The notes: generated by a model not told the origin, from the sequence alone. Shown: positions 1-7,242, counted from the stretch's first letter. The stretch is DNA of 17,284 nucleotides from Bermanella sp034111105 (GCA_034111105.1 JAWUXY010000093.1:1-17284), one strand, 5' to 3'. Numbers and translations are program-made.

Positions 1-1
1 T

Positions 2-331
2 TTTATGGGGCATGCATTAGCTGCAGAGTTACTTATTTTGGGCGATTTCTTTGATGCGCAAAAAGCGTTAAATGTGGGCCTTGTAAATACAGTCACAAAT
101 GTTGATGACACATTAGCGCAAGCCACTAAGGTCGCCAATACGCTTGCGGGCAAACCACCTGCTGCGGTGCGTAATGCAAAAGCCATGTTGAAAAAAGAAT
201 ATCTGGACGCGTTAGATCAAGTGGTCACCGATGAAATCAAACAGTTGTGTGCCATGGTATCGAGTGAAGAGTGCCAAGAAGCCTTGACCGCATTTGCTGA
301 AAAACGCGTACCTGACTTTTCAGAATTTTAA
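2..331 (+). CDS. enoyl-CoA hydratase/isomerase family protein, C-terminal part
   Basis: This is the C-terminal part of a crotonase-fold protein; the gene begins before the window and ends with TAA at 329-331. The visible ~109 residues show the late crotonase pattern: an 'EALLILG'-like helix (AAELLILGDFFDAQKA), then 'GLVNTV', a segment matching the usual '(A)xxLAxKPPxAVRxxK' region (TLAGKPPAAVRNAKAMLKK), and an end at 'EECQEALTAFAEKRVPDFSEF' that resembles 'SxExxEAxxAFxEKRxPxF'. Family members hydrate 2-enoyl-CoA or isomerise acyl-CoAs in fatty-acid beta-oxidation and related pathways in the cytoplasm. The catalytic glutamates lie in the missing N-terminal half, so the exact reaction cannot be assigned. 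The next 445 bases are gene-free, so this appears to be the last gene of its transcript. Confidence 0.88.
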   Translation, partial: FMGHALAAELLILGDFFDAQKALNVGLVNTVTNVDDTLAQATKVANTLAGKPPAAVRNAKAMLKKEYLDALDQVVTDEIKQLCAMVSSEECQEALTAFAEKRVPDFSEF

Positions 332-393
332 TACCAGGCAATCCGACTAAAGCATAAGTGATCTTGTGTCATAAGGAGTGCATTCTAGGGGAC

Positions 394-450
394 TTGTGCA
401 CAGTTTCTGTGGATAACACGCTGGATAACGTAGGGACACATTGCTACAGC
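394..450 (+). repeat. DnaA-box repeat, copy 1
   Basis: The core is CACAGTTTCTGTGGATAA at 399-416, with a perfect DnaA box (TTATCCACA read on the minus strand) at 408-416. The left arm TTGTGCACA (394-402) is a one-mismatch box facing it, against the consensus TTATNCACA. Downstream is the shared tail GGATAACG (423-430), then GGGACACA (433-440) and CTACAGC (444-450). Copy 1 and copy 3 match over most of the unit at an offset of 282 bp. Confidence 0.8.
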
Positions 451-528
451 GGGTATAGGCAGGGTTGGGTTCTTAAATTGATTAAAAACACACCATAAAT
501 CAAAGACTTAAAAATTGTGGGTAAAAAG

Positions 529-584
529 TTACTCACACTTTCTGTGGATAAAATAGGGATAACCACGGGACACTTGTCTACAGC
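529..584 (+). repeat. DnaA-box repeat, copy 2
   Basis: This is the second copy, 135 bp from copy 1. It holds a perfect DnaA box TGTGGATAA at 543-551. The left arm TTACTCACA (529-537) is more degenerate than in the other copies. The shared tail is present as GGGATAACC (556-564), GGGACAC (567-573) and CTACAGC (578-584). Confidence 0.78.
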
Positions 585-675
585 CTTAGAAACCAGTGTC
601 TATGGGGGAATTGGTTAAAAAACAACAGCTTATCAATGCTTGATGACCGTTTGGCTAGGTTAAGCGAAAAAAAGG

Positions 676-731
676 TTATGCACAGTTTCTGTGGATAAAA
701 CATTGAATAACGTTGGGACACATGTCGCCAT
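676..731 (+). repeat. DnaA-box repeat, copy 3, with two facing boxes
   Basis: This is the best dyad of the three copies. TTATGCACA at 676-684 matches the DnaA consensus TTATNCACA on the plus strand and faces TGTGGATAA at 690-698 across 5 bp (GTTTC). The 10-bp arms TTATGCACAG / CTGTGGATAA differ from perfect symmetry at one position. The tail GAATAACGTTGGGACACATGTC (705-726) matches copy 1. The copy ends about 45 bp before the lrgA start codon. Confidence 0.8.
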
Positions 732-776
732 CCCCCGTCATGGCCCGACCTCACTTAAATTGGTTGTAAACAACAC

Positions 777-1130
777 ATGTTGTATGGACTCATCGTATTC
801 ATCGCCTTCTTGTTATTAGGCGACTTTTTAGCGGCACTTTTAGACTGGCCCGTACCGGGTTCGGTAATCGGTATGCTGCTGTTATTCAGTGTGCTGGTTA
901 TACGTGGTGGGATCACGGAACCCTTGAAGCAATCGAGCCAAGGGTTATTACCGTACTTACCTTTGTTCATCGTGCCGGCGTCTGTGGGCATTGTTAATTA
1001 TATGGATGTGGTACGTGAAGAAGGCGTGTTAATTGTGACGGCTATGATTGTGAGTTTAGCCATTGGCATCCCTGTGTGTGGTTGGCTTGCGCAGAAAGCC
1101 ATGAATTTTAAAACCGGAGGCCGCCCATGA
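777..1130 (+). CDS. lrgA: LrgA/CidA-family holin-like membrane protein
   Basis: This 117-residue hydrophobic protein matches the CidA/LrgA family in length and layout. It has four probable membrane segments (about 2-20, 26-43, 57-77 and 84-106). It carries the family's conserved 'WPVPGSVIGMLLLF' stretch at about residues 24-37 and 'PYLPLFIVPASVGIV' in the middle. Family members oligomerise in the inner membrane and are linked to control of murein hydrolase activity and lysis or, in some species, to pyruvate or other small-molecule transport. The ATG at 777 is the first usable start, because an in-frame TAA lies at 756-758. No good ribosome binding site precedes it. The stop overlaps the lrgB start by 4 bases (ATGA at 1127-1130), indicating translational coupling. 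No LytSR-type regulator lies beside it. Confidence 0.88.
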   Translation: MLYGLIVFIAFLLLGDFLAALLDWPVPGSVIGMLLLFSVLVIRGGITEPLKQSSQGLLPYLPLFIVPASVGIVNYMDVVREEGVLIVTAMIVSLAIGIPVCGWLAQKAMNFKTGGRP

Positions 1131-1840
1131 ATTTACAATGGCAAAGTGCGTGGGATGCTATTTGGTTGAGTTCATATTTAGGGCTGTTTTTAACGTTGCT
1201 CAGTTTCCAGTTTGGCTTATGGTTGTTTCGCATCAGTGCGCAAAAACCATTTTTGCACCCTGTGATGGTGAGTGTCGTGAGCTTATGCGCAGTTGTGTTG
1301 TTAACGGATTTAAGTTTTGAGCGCTACATGAGCAGCGCGCACATGATCAGCCAGTTTTTAGGCCCAGTAATCGTCGCGCTGGCAATCCCACTTTATGAAA
1401 ACTTAAAAGCTCTGCGCCAATACTGGTTACCTTTTATATTGAGTAATGTGCTTGGTGGTGCGCTGACTATTTTAGTGGCGGTGGGCGTTATGTATGTTGC
1501 TGGCGGCTCCGATATGAGCGTGAATTCCATGTGGACAAAATCCATCACCACAGCGTTTGCATTACAAATAGCCCCACAAATTGGCGGCATGGCTGCAGTG
1601 GCTGCAGCGATTATTATGTTTACCGGTATTTTAGGTGCGTTAATGGCCCCGACGTTGTTTCGTTGGTTTAACATTACCGCCGCGCCAGCTCAAGGGTGTG
1701 CGTTAGGTGTATGTGCGCATGCGGTGGGCACGGCAAAAGCGTTGGAATTTGGCAGTGAGCAAGGTGCTTTTGCGGCATTGAGTATGAGCTTTATGGGCAT
1801 TTTATGCGCATTTGCATTGCCGTTTTTATTGGCATCTTAA
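1127..1840 (+). CDS. lrgB: LrgB/CidB-family membrane protein
   Basis: This 237-residue multi-pass membrane protein is the usual partner of LrgA. Family landmarks are 'LGPVIVALAIPLYENL' near residues 78-93, the 'SITTAFALQIAPQIGG' segment near residues 138-153, and the C-terminal 'GVCAHAVGTAKALEFG', which matches the conserved H-x-x-GTA(K/R)A motif. LrgB and CidB act with LrgA and CidA in the inner membrane in murein-hydrolase regulation or metabolite export. The GTG-free ATG start has a strong ribosome binding site, GGAGG at 1116-1120, inside the lrgA end, and overlaps lrgA by 4 bases. It converges on the LuxR gene, which ends at 1902. The 61-bp gap shows no clear hairpin terminator. Confidence 0.9.
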   Translation: MNLQWQSAWDAIWLSSYLGLFLTLLSFQFGLWLFRISAQKPFLHPVMVSVVSLCAVVLLTDLSFERYMSSAHMISQFLGPVIVALAIPLYENLKALRQYWLPFILSNVLGGALTILVAVGVMYVAGGSDMSVNSMWTKSITTAFALQIAPQIGGMAAVAAAIIMFTGILGALMAPTLFRWFNITAAPAQGCALGVCAHAVGTAKALEFGSEQGAFAALSMSFMGILCAFALPFLLAS

Positions 1841-1901
1841 TTATTAATATTTTAGATGCTGAAAAATTCATCGCATGATGCCGTTTAGAATTGTTAGATA
1901 G

Positions 1902-2813
1902 CTAGGTTGGAATATTAGGCCAAATGGCGCTGGCCAGTTGTGTTTGATTATTAATATCTAGAATACTGTAAATATTTTTAAGATAGCTGTATACCGTATT
2001 AGTACTGAACTGTGTTTCTTTTGATATTTCTTTTGCGCTTAGCCCGCAGCATGCATAACTGGCAACGAGCGCTTGAGATGCATTTAAATTAAGCAATGCC
2101 ATCAGCCAGTCTGGGTCTGGCGCATAACGCAAAGGTTGTATCGTAAGTGAAACAGTATTTTGAGCGATATTCCAAGATGTGCTTTTGTATTTGTGTTCAT
2201 TGAGGCTGCAAAAAAAATGATATTGTTCATTATTCCATTGAAAGCGATAAGGTAATCCGTTTTTCAAATAGGGCGTTATTTTATGTTTGCCCAGTAACAA
2301 TATGCCGTCTTTATTTTTTGATAACTGTTTCGATTTGAATAGTGTTTCAGCAAATACATTATGATAGACCACATGGCCTAAGTGATTAATTTCAATCACA
2401 CCTAGGTTAAATGCGCTTAGGCTGTCGAGGCCTAATTGCTGTAATCGATAAGCATGATGGTGGGCAAGACCGAGCTTCAAGCACGTATTAATGTGCTTTT
2501 TTAAAATATCTAATGTTGAATGTATCTGTTGATGCTTTTCTTTTCCTGAAAAATAGAGCGTTAAACTGCAACTATAATCATCTACTGTAAAACTAGAAAA
2601 AACATGTTCTGTTATATCAAGTGGTAATCCGCCACAGTGCCACGTTTCTGCTTGATTGTTTTGGCTGTTATTGCACTTTAATATTGCATGTTCTGCTTGA
2701 GTGATTTCACAGATATGTGCAAGCCAATTCAAAAAATGCGTGTCTTGATTTTTTTCAATATTAAGTGCTGTAATTAACCGCCCAATTGATTGACTTAATT
2801 CGAGTGTATTCAT
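1902..2813 (-). CDS. LuxR-type transcriptional regulator with PAS-like sensor region
   Basis: This 303-residue regulator has a C-terminal LuxR/FixJ-type helix-turn-helix. About residues 246-298 read 'CCGLSAKEISKETQFSTNTVYSYLKNIYSILDI', giving the typical scaffold 'GLSxKEIAxxxxxSxxTVxxxLxxIxxxLxI'. A middle segment (about 130-160) with 'GVIEINHLGHVVYHNVFAETLF' looks like the start of a PAS domain. The N-terminal ~115 residues are unassigned. There is no receiver aspartate pattern and no acyl-homoserine-lactone-binding domain that I can recognise, so the signal is unknown. The next gene on this strand, ending 79 bp upstream, has the same layout, so the two may be old duplicates. No strong ribosome binding site precedes the ATG. 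Base composition is visibly AT-richer than in the housekeeping genes. Confidence 0.82.
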   Translation of the reverse strand: MNTLELSQSIGRLITALNIEKNQDTHFLNWLAHICEITQAEHAILKCNNSQNNQAETWHCGGLPLDITEHVFSSFTVDDYSCSLTLYFSGKEKHQQIHSTLDILKKHINTCLKLGLAHHHAYRLQQLGLDSLSAFNLGVIEINHLGHVVYHNVFAETLFKSKQLSKNKDGILLLGKHKITPYLKNGLPYRFQWNNEQYHFFCSLNEHKYKSTSWNIAQNTVSLTIQPLRYAPDPDWLMALLNLNASQALVASYACCGLSAKEISKETQFSTNTVYSYLKNIYSILDINNQTQLASAIWPNIPT

Positions 2814-2892
2814 GATTGGGCTTTTAAATGTTTCTTAATGTATTACTCATAATAGTCCGTTTTCTTAAAATCATGACATTTATCGTTTGAGT

Positions 2893-4029
2893 TTAAGTAG
2901 GATTAATACAGCTGCTATTAAATAATAGTTGCATCAGCTCAGTTTGATTGCTGACGTTTAGCTGTCGAAAGCACGAGGCTAAATTATTACGCACGGTATT
3001 AATTGAAATATTTAAATGCTGTGCGGCCTCATACGATGAGCAGCCTTCCATTAACAGTAAGCATAACTGGGCTTTACGTTGGGTTAAGCCATGAAGATGA
3101 CAAATCAAATCGACTTTTGGCAGTGGTTTACGCCCTGTGATTAATGCCACGCTGGTATTGGGATCCTGGCAATTTGGTAAAGGGGTTAACCAAAAGTTTT
3201 CAGCGTATCCGGGTTTTCCTAGAATAATTTTCTCATAACTTCTGGTTATATGTGACCCTTGCCATAGTTTAGGGTTATGGGGGGTTTGTGTAATGAGTGC
3301 TACCTGCTTTTCTAAGGCGGATTGTTGTATCGAATTAACCGCTAATAGTTTGTTGTTTTGGCTGGTTAAATGCTCACCTGCGCCCATCCACGTTTGAGCT
3401 TGCTCATTATGAAATAGAACATCCAGTTTGTTGTTCACTACCCACACCGGTCGATTTAAGCCGGTTAACATTTGAGCAATGTCATTTTGTTGGTGCTGTT
3501 GAAAAATGCTTGAAAGTTGGACAAATCGTGAAATGTGAGGCTGTAATAAATTTAAAAAATACTCGATATCATCATCAAAATGACGTTGGTCGTCATGACG
3601 TTGAAAGCTAACTTTGACCATGTATTGCGAATCAATATCGAAACTGCAGCCCATAGCATGGCGAACGCCATTCTTTCTTCCCCAGTCTTGATAGAACTCT
3701 GTATTGATATAGTCCTTATCTTTGACGTGTTTATGGCCAGAAAAAAACATGGTGTTTAGATGATTTTCTTGTAATCGGGTCAACGTCCATGGGTCTTTTG
3801 TTATGAAGTTCTCAGCATAATCCGCAATGGCATGATCGTCATAGTTGATCAAATACGAGTCACCTAGCTCATGGGTTTGCATGTTTTCAATTTGGAAGGC
3901 TCCGTAGGGCGCGTCTACGTATGAACGCACGTCATTGACCAATTGATGGATGTCATTAGGCTTCAATACAGCTTCATAAATGCGCTGAATAAAGCCACCT
4001 AGTGCACGAGTGTCTTGGTATTTATTCAT
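2893..4029 (-). CDS. LuxR-type transcriptional regulator with GAF/PAS-like N-terminal region
   Basis: This 378-residue regulator ends in a LuxR-type helix-turn-helix (about 312-370) with 'LTQRKAQLCLLLMEGCSSYEAAQHLNISINTVRNNL', the standard LuxR layout. Residues about 1-175 resemble the N-terminal sensor region of a family of marine and pseudomonad LuxR-like proteins ('YGAFQIEN', 'FITKDPW', 'EFYQDWGRKNGVRHAMGC', 'LLQPHISRFV'). Residues about 185-215 ('RPVWVVNNKLDVLFHNEQAQTWM') look PAS-like. It is presumably a cytoplasmic DNA-binding protein responding to a small molecule; the ligand is unknown. It precedes the other LuxR gene on the same strand with a 79-bp gap, so the two may be co-transcribed. 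It is divergent from the AraC-type gene at 4251, with a clear dyad in the shared upstream region. Confidence 0.85.
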   Translation of the reverse strand: MNKYQDTRALGGFIQRIYEAVLKPNDIHQLVNDVRSYVDAPYGAFQIENMQTHELGDSYLINYDDHAIADYAENFITKDPWTLTRLQENHLNTMFFSGHKHVKDKDYINTEFYQDWGRKNGVRHAMGCSFDIDSQYMVKVSFQRHDDQRHFDDDIEYFLNLLQPHISRFVQLSSIFQQHQQNDIAQMLTGLNRPVWVVNNKLDVLFHNEQAQTWMGAGEHLTSQNNKLLAVNSIQQSALEKQVALITQTPHNPKLWQGSHITRSYEKIILGKPGYAENFWLTPLPNCQDPNTSVALITGRKPLPKVDLICHLHGLTQRKAQLCLLLMEGCSSYEAAQHLNISINTVRNNLASCFRQLNVSNQTELMQLLFNSSCINPT

Positions 4030-4122
4030 GGTTTGATAGCAGGCCCTAGATTACCCTGTCTTTGAAGCACTAAGCTTGCGAGACTATTTTGTTATGTGCA
4101 GGTATCTTAAGGTTGGGCATGA

Positions 4123-4148
4123 GTTTGGGCGTCCGGCTGTGCCCAAAC
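4123..4148. promoter_or_regulatory. inverted repeat between divergent regulators, possible operator
   Basis: GTTTGGGC at 4123-4130 and GCCCAAAC at 4141-4148 form a perfect 8-bp dyad across 10 bp. A further TTGGGC at 4113-4118 lies 12 bp before the same hexamer at 4125-4130, about one helical turn away. The dyad is in the 221-bp region between the LuxR gene (minus) and the AraC-type gene (plus). It has no T-tract, so it is not a Rho-independent terminator. Operator function is inferred from position and symmetry. Confidence 0.45.
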
Positions 4149-4250
4149 GAACCAAAAACCACCTTTTTGTGCTAGAAATGCTCAAAGTAAGAGCAAAAGA
4201 AATGGGTTAAAATGCCCGCCATCACTTGTTTTATGAAGGTTTAGAATACA

Positions 4251-5360
4251 TTGGATTGGATATATGGTTTTCTCGCAGCGCTTTGTTTTTTTGCGGGCAG
4301 TTTATTATTAGCGGTGAACTGCCGTTCACGGTATTGGCTAGCCAGTTTCATGTACTTTCTTGCCGGTTATTTAGGCTTAATTCTGTTGGATGCACAGCCC
4401 TTCTTTATTGCCCCATCGTTGTACTTTTTGTTTTTGACCATCATCTTTTTACCAGGCCCTTTATTGCTTGGTTATATTAGCCATATTTCGTCATCCTCCC
4501 ATATTTCAATTCGTGATTTTATACCCGCGACGTTACCTTTGTTTGTCGTGCTTACTTGTTCCCATCAATTAGATGGGACATTTGGGATGCTATCCAATGA
4601 GCAGGCTTATCAAACGTCAGCCTATACGGGCTTGTTTAATTTAATCAGTGTTATGGCTGGCTTATGCATGCTGAGTTATTTGTTCAGTTCGGTGAGATTG
4701 TTATTAAAGCTTAAGAAAAGCTGGGCAACGTATCAGAGTCAAACACTGCCACGTAGCTGGCATAAAATGGTGAGAGTGATGGTGGTGACGCTACTGGCGA
4801 CGGTATTGCAGATTGTCAGTGCATTTGGCAACCCCGCGGGCGACCGGATTTCAATTGGAGATATTGCCTTTATCTTATATGTGAGCTATTTCATCGTGAT
4901 AGCCATTCAAACCACCATTGATAACCACACTCGTAGGGATGAAAGCGATGCTATGTTAGAAAGCATTCGCCCTGACTTTACCAGTGAGGCGCTTGTTGGT
5001 GACATAAGTGATGAGCAAGACACGGAGGATTTACATGAAAAATACGCTCATATTAAGCAACAGGTGTTGGACAAAGAGTTGCATTTACAAAGTGATTTAA
5101 CATTATCCACATTGGCTGACGCGCTCGATACCACACCCAATAAGCTCTCCATGTACATTAATAATGGCCTTGGCGTGACGTTTTATGAGTTCATCAATGA
5201 TTTACGCTGCCGGTATGCGGCGCGAGTGTTATTGGAATCGCCGGGTAAACCCATTACAGATATCGTGTTTGAAGCCGGTTTTACGGCTAAATCCACGTTT
5301 TACCATCACTTCAAAAAAGTTCATGGTGTGACGCCGTCACAATTTCGAACGCAAAAGTAG
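4251..5360 (+). CDS. membrane-anchored AraC-family transcriptional regulator
   Basis: This 369-residue protein has about seven hydrophobic segments (roughly 4-22, 30-48, 53-75, 90-106, 127-148, 172-192 and 203-221). A charged linker (225-265) follows, and then an AraC-type DNA-binding domain (about 266-368). The two helix-turn-helix units are visible: 'LTLSTLADALDTTPNKLSMYIN' and 'ITDIVFEAGFTAKSTFYHHFKKVHGVTPSQFR', the latter matching the AraC signature. This architecture, a multi-pass inner-membrane sensor fused to AraC, implies direct signal-to-DNA control from the membrane; the signal is unknown. The start is a TTG at 4251, since an in-frame TAG at 4242-4244 excludes anything upstream. GAAGG at 4235-4239 is a possible ribosome binding site. 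Its position divergent from two LuxR regulators suggests control of neighbouring genes or of itself. Confidence 0.88.
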   Translation: MDWIYGFLAALCFFAGSLLLAVNCRSRYWLASFMYFLAGYLGLILLDAQPFFIAPSLYFLFLTIIFLPGPLLLGYISHISSSSHISIRDFIPATLPLFVVLTCSHQLDGTFGMLSNEQAYQTSAYTGLFNLISVMAGLCMLSYLFSSVRLLLKLKKSWATYQSQTLPRSWHKMVRVMVVTLLATVLQIVSAFGNPAGDRISIGDIAFILYVSYFIVIAIQTTIDNHTRRDESDAMLESIRPDFTSEALVGDISDEQDTEDLHEKYAHIKQQVLDKELHLQSDLTLSTLADALDTTPNKLSMYINNGLGVTFYEFINDLRCRYAARVLLESPGKPITDIVFEAGFTAKSTFYHHFKKVHGVTPSQFRTQK

Positions 5361-5445
5361 CCATATTCATATTGCTTATAAGGCCGCCATAGCTAGGCGG
5401 TATAACTGAACTATACTGGTTGAGTATCTTGCCAAGGATCCGGCC

Positions 5446-6558
5446 ATGAAGTTGAGACTGGCGATAGCCAATATCGCTCTTCCTTGTATTACATTATTTG
5501 CTCTGGGCTTTGTGCCAGCGCATGATTTTTTATTGCCCGATTATATCTCTACCGCCCTTATTGCATTTACCCTTGGCCGAGCTTTTTTGTTGTTGCAGCA
5601 ACAGACCGTGTTTACGGTTTTGCCTATGTTAATGATGTCTTTACCTAGCTCACTTCAATTTAACTTAGATATTTTTGCGCCGTTTGCCTTTCTTATTTTC
5701 TTGTTTTATTTATGCGTGGTGAACTTGCAATGGGGTCAGCGACCTTGGTTTCATCCATTGCATATATTTAACGTTGGTTTGTTGGCTTTGTTTGTCTGTT
5801 TCTCTTTGAGGTTATTACCAATACCTGACGCGGTGCTGCCTTATGCTTATCTTTCATTGGATTGGCCTTATATTATTTTTGCGGCGCTGCCTTTGGTGTT
5901 TGTCCGTTTTTGGGGGCGCATTGGACGTTGGTCGAGTTACTGGCCTTTGCTTGTTGTTTTGGCGTTTAATTTTAAGTGGGCTGACGATAGCTATTTGATT
6001 TTATGGGTATCATTTGCAGCTCTGTTTTCATTGACTTTGGACAGTTATGTCATGGCGTTTGTTGATGAGCTGACAGGTATACCGGGACGCCGTGCGTTAG
6101 AGTTCAAATTAAAAACACTGGGTAAACATTACTATTTAGCGATGGTCGATGTGGATCACTTTAAGAAGTTTAACGACTCCCATGGGCACCAAGTTGGAGA
6201 CGACGTACTTAGAGTAATTGCCAAATTAATCAGCTTAACGCCGAAAGCTAATGGTTACCGTTATGGTGGTGAAGAATTCTGTTTAGTCTTTGCAAATTGT
6301 GCACAGCAAGATGTCATTAACGGGTTAGAATTTACACGTAAAAATATTGAAAATTATGAGTTGTACCCAAAAAGCTTTGAACGTAAAAAAAATAAACGCG
6401 GTGAAAAAACAAAGAAAAAAGCATTACATGTGACTGCCAGTTTTGGGATGGCCCAACAAATGGCGAGTGAAGGGTTTGAGTTGGTTATTGAGCGTGCTGA
6501 TAAAGCACTTTATAAAGCGAAACAAGCGGGTCGTAATCGTGTGAGTGTCGCGAAATAG
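5446..6558 (+). CDS. membrane diguanylate cyclase (GGDEF domain)
   Basis: This 370-residue protein makes cyclic di-GMP from two GTP at the inner membrane. The N-terminal ~200 residues are mostly hydrophobic, with six or more probable membrane segments and no recognisable sensor family. The GGDEF domain starts at 'DELTGIPGRRALE' (207-219), followed by the metal-binding 'MVDVDHFKKFND' region and an intact GGEEF active site at 274-278. The four residues where the inhibitory RxxD I-site normally sits read TPKA, so product feedback through that site should be absent. A lysine-rich stretch at about 309-326 (SFERKKNKRGEKTKKK) enlarges a loop before the final beta strands ('HVTASFGMA'). AAGGA at 5434-5438 is a good ribosome binding site. 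The receiver gene follows after 35 bp, so they are likely co-transcribed. Confidence 0.92.
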   Translation: MKLRLAIANIALPCITLFALGFVPAHDFLLPDYISTALIAFTLGRAFLLLQQQTVFTVLPMLMMSLPSSLQFNLDIFAPFAFLIFLFYLCVVNLQWGQRPWFHPLHIFNVGLLALFVCFSLRLLPIPDAVLPYAYLSLDWPYIIFAALPLVFVRFWGRIGRWSSYWPLLVVLAFNFKWADDSYLILWVSFAALFSLTLDSYVMAFVDELTGIPGRRALEFKLKTLGKHYYLAMVDVDHFKKFNDSHGHQVGDDVLRVIAKLISLTPKANGYRYGGEEFCLVFANCAQQDVINGLEFTRKNIENYELYPKSFERKKNKRGEKTKKKALHVTASFGMAQQMASEGFELVIERADKALYKAKQAGRNRVSVAK

Positions 6559-6593
6559 GCTAGGCTAGTAATAGTCATAATGAGGAAAAAATC

Positions 6594-6956
6594 ATGGCCA
6601 GTATTCTTGCAGTGGATGACAGCGAAGCGATTCGCACGTTAATGAAGGTGGTATTAGAAAATGCAGGCCATACGGTTTTTTTGAAAGAAAATGGCCGCGA
6701 AGCACTGGATTTTGCCAGAGATCATACCGTTGATTTGGTGATTACAGACTTGAACATGCCCGAAATGGGCGGCATGAGTTTAGTTGGCAATTTGCGTCGA
6801 ATCGATAACTATAAAACCAAACCGATTTTAGTTATGACCACAGAGACAGCGGATTATAAAAAGCAAAAAGCGAAATCGGTGGGTGCAACAGGCTGGATTG
6901 CAAAGCCTGTTGATAAAGACCGATTGTTACAGGCCGTCGATCGGACAGTTGGCTAA
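6594..6956 (+). CDS. single-domain CheY-like response regulator
   Basis: This 120-residue stand-alone receiver domain has all the usual residues: acidic pair D8-D9, phospho-acceptor D52 in 'VITDLNMPEMGG', switch threonine T82 in 'VMTTE', and K104 followed by a cis-proline in 'AKPVD'. With no output domain, it must signal by protein contact, as CheY-type proteins do with flagellar motors, pili or enzymes. GAGGA at 6582-6586 is a strong ribosome binding site. It lies 35 bp after the diguanylate cyclase and probably shares its transcript, which suggests a link to c-di-GMP output. No histidine kinase gene is present in the window, so its phosphodonor is elsewhere. Confidence 0.93.
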   Translation: MASILAVDDSEAIRTLMKVVLENAGHTVFLKENGREALDFARDHTVDLVITDLNMPEMGGMSLVGNLRRIDNYKTKPILVMTTETADYKKQKAKSVGATGWIAKPVDKDRLLQAVDRTVG

Positions 6957-7026
6957 TCAAATGTATGTTTTGATCAAATCCGGCCTTTGCCTTATTTGAC
7001 CCCCCGTTAGCGTTCATGTATTCATT

Positions 7027-7242
7027 TTAAGAATAAGTCGCTACTTTCTTGTAGCCAGTTTTTTTTGCGCTTAATAGCGTTACTAGCTCTTGGCGAGTGC
7101 GAATCATTTCTCGATAGTTATGTAATATGGCAGGGTTATTCATCCCCATGCGCTGCTGCGCGTTGCGCATATGGCGTTCGATAATTTGAATCTCATTTTC
7201 TAGACGATAAATTTTTGGGTGAACGCTGTATGTCATCATCAT
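7027..7242 (-). CDS. small helical hypothetical protein
   Basis: This 71-residue protein is not recognised. It is charged and probably almost all alpha-helical: 'YRLENEIQIIERHMRNAQQRM' and 'NYREMIRTRQELVTLLSAKK' could form a two-helix hairpin or short coiled coil around a 'GMNNPAI' turn. There are no cysteines, no signal peptide and no membrane segment. Three consecutive ATG codons (7234-7242) make the exact start uncertain, with AGAAG just upstream as a possible ribosome binding site. It stands alone on the minus strand, converging on the response regulator. Support for it being a real gene is the ORF length in a non-shadow position, the balanced helical composition and a plausible ribosome binding site. 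Confidence 0.55.
   Translation of the reverse strand: MMMTYSVHPKIYRLENEIQIIERHMRNAQQRMGMNNPAILHNYREMIRTRQELVTLLSAKKTGYKKVATYS

Larger units (their letters stand above)
332..776. other. gene-free 445-bp region with a DnaA-box repeat cluster
   Basis: No convincing coding region is seen here in any frame. The stretch is organised around three imperfect copies of a ~55 bp element at about 394-450, 529-584 and 676-731, listed separately. Between them lie AT-rich spacers, for example 471-530. A single-mismatch DnaA box (TGTGGGTAA) is at 516-524. No Rho-independent terminator for the upstream hydratase gene is evident, and no strong -35/-10 pair for lrgA could be chosen. The region may combine the lrgAB promoter with a DnaA-binding locus; that is inference. 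Confidence 0.7.

Noticed and set aside
332..776. The region as the main chromosomal replication origin (oriC)
   Set aside because: DnaA boxes are present, but no dnaA, dnaN, mnmG, parAB or other usual oriC neighbours are in the window. The flanking genes are unrelated, so only a DnaA-binding locus is proposed.
755..991. Open reading frames antisense or out of frame to lrgA, lrgB, cysQ, hslR, hslO, pckA, tex and gshA
   Set aside because: They sit fully over well-supported genes, have low-quality composition and no recognisable domains. They are shadows.
4226..4480. An 84-residue plus-strand frame overlapping the start of the AraC-type gene
   Set aside because: It overlaps the AraC-type frame, which has coherent membrane segments from its TTG start onward. 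The alternative frame has no family features.
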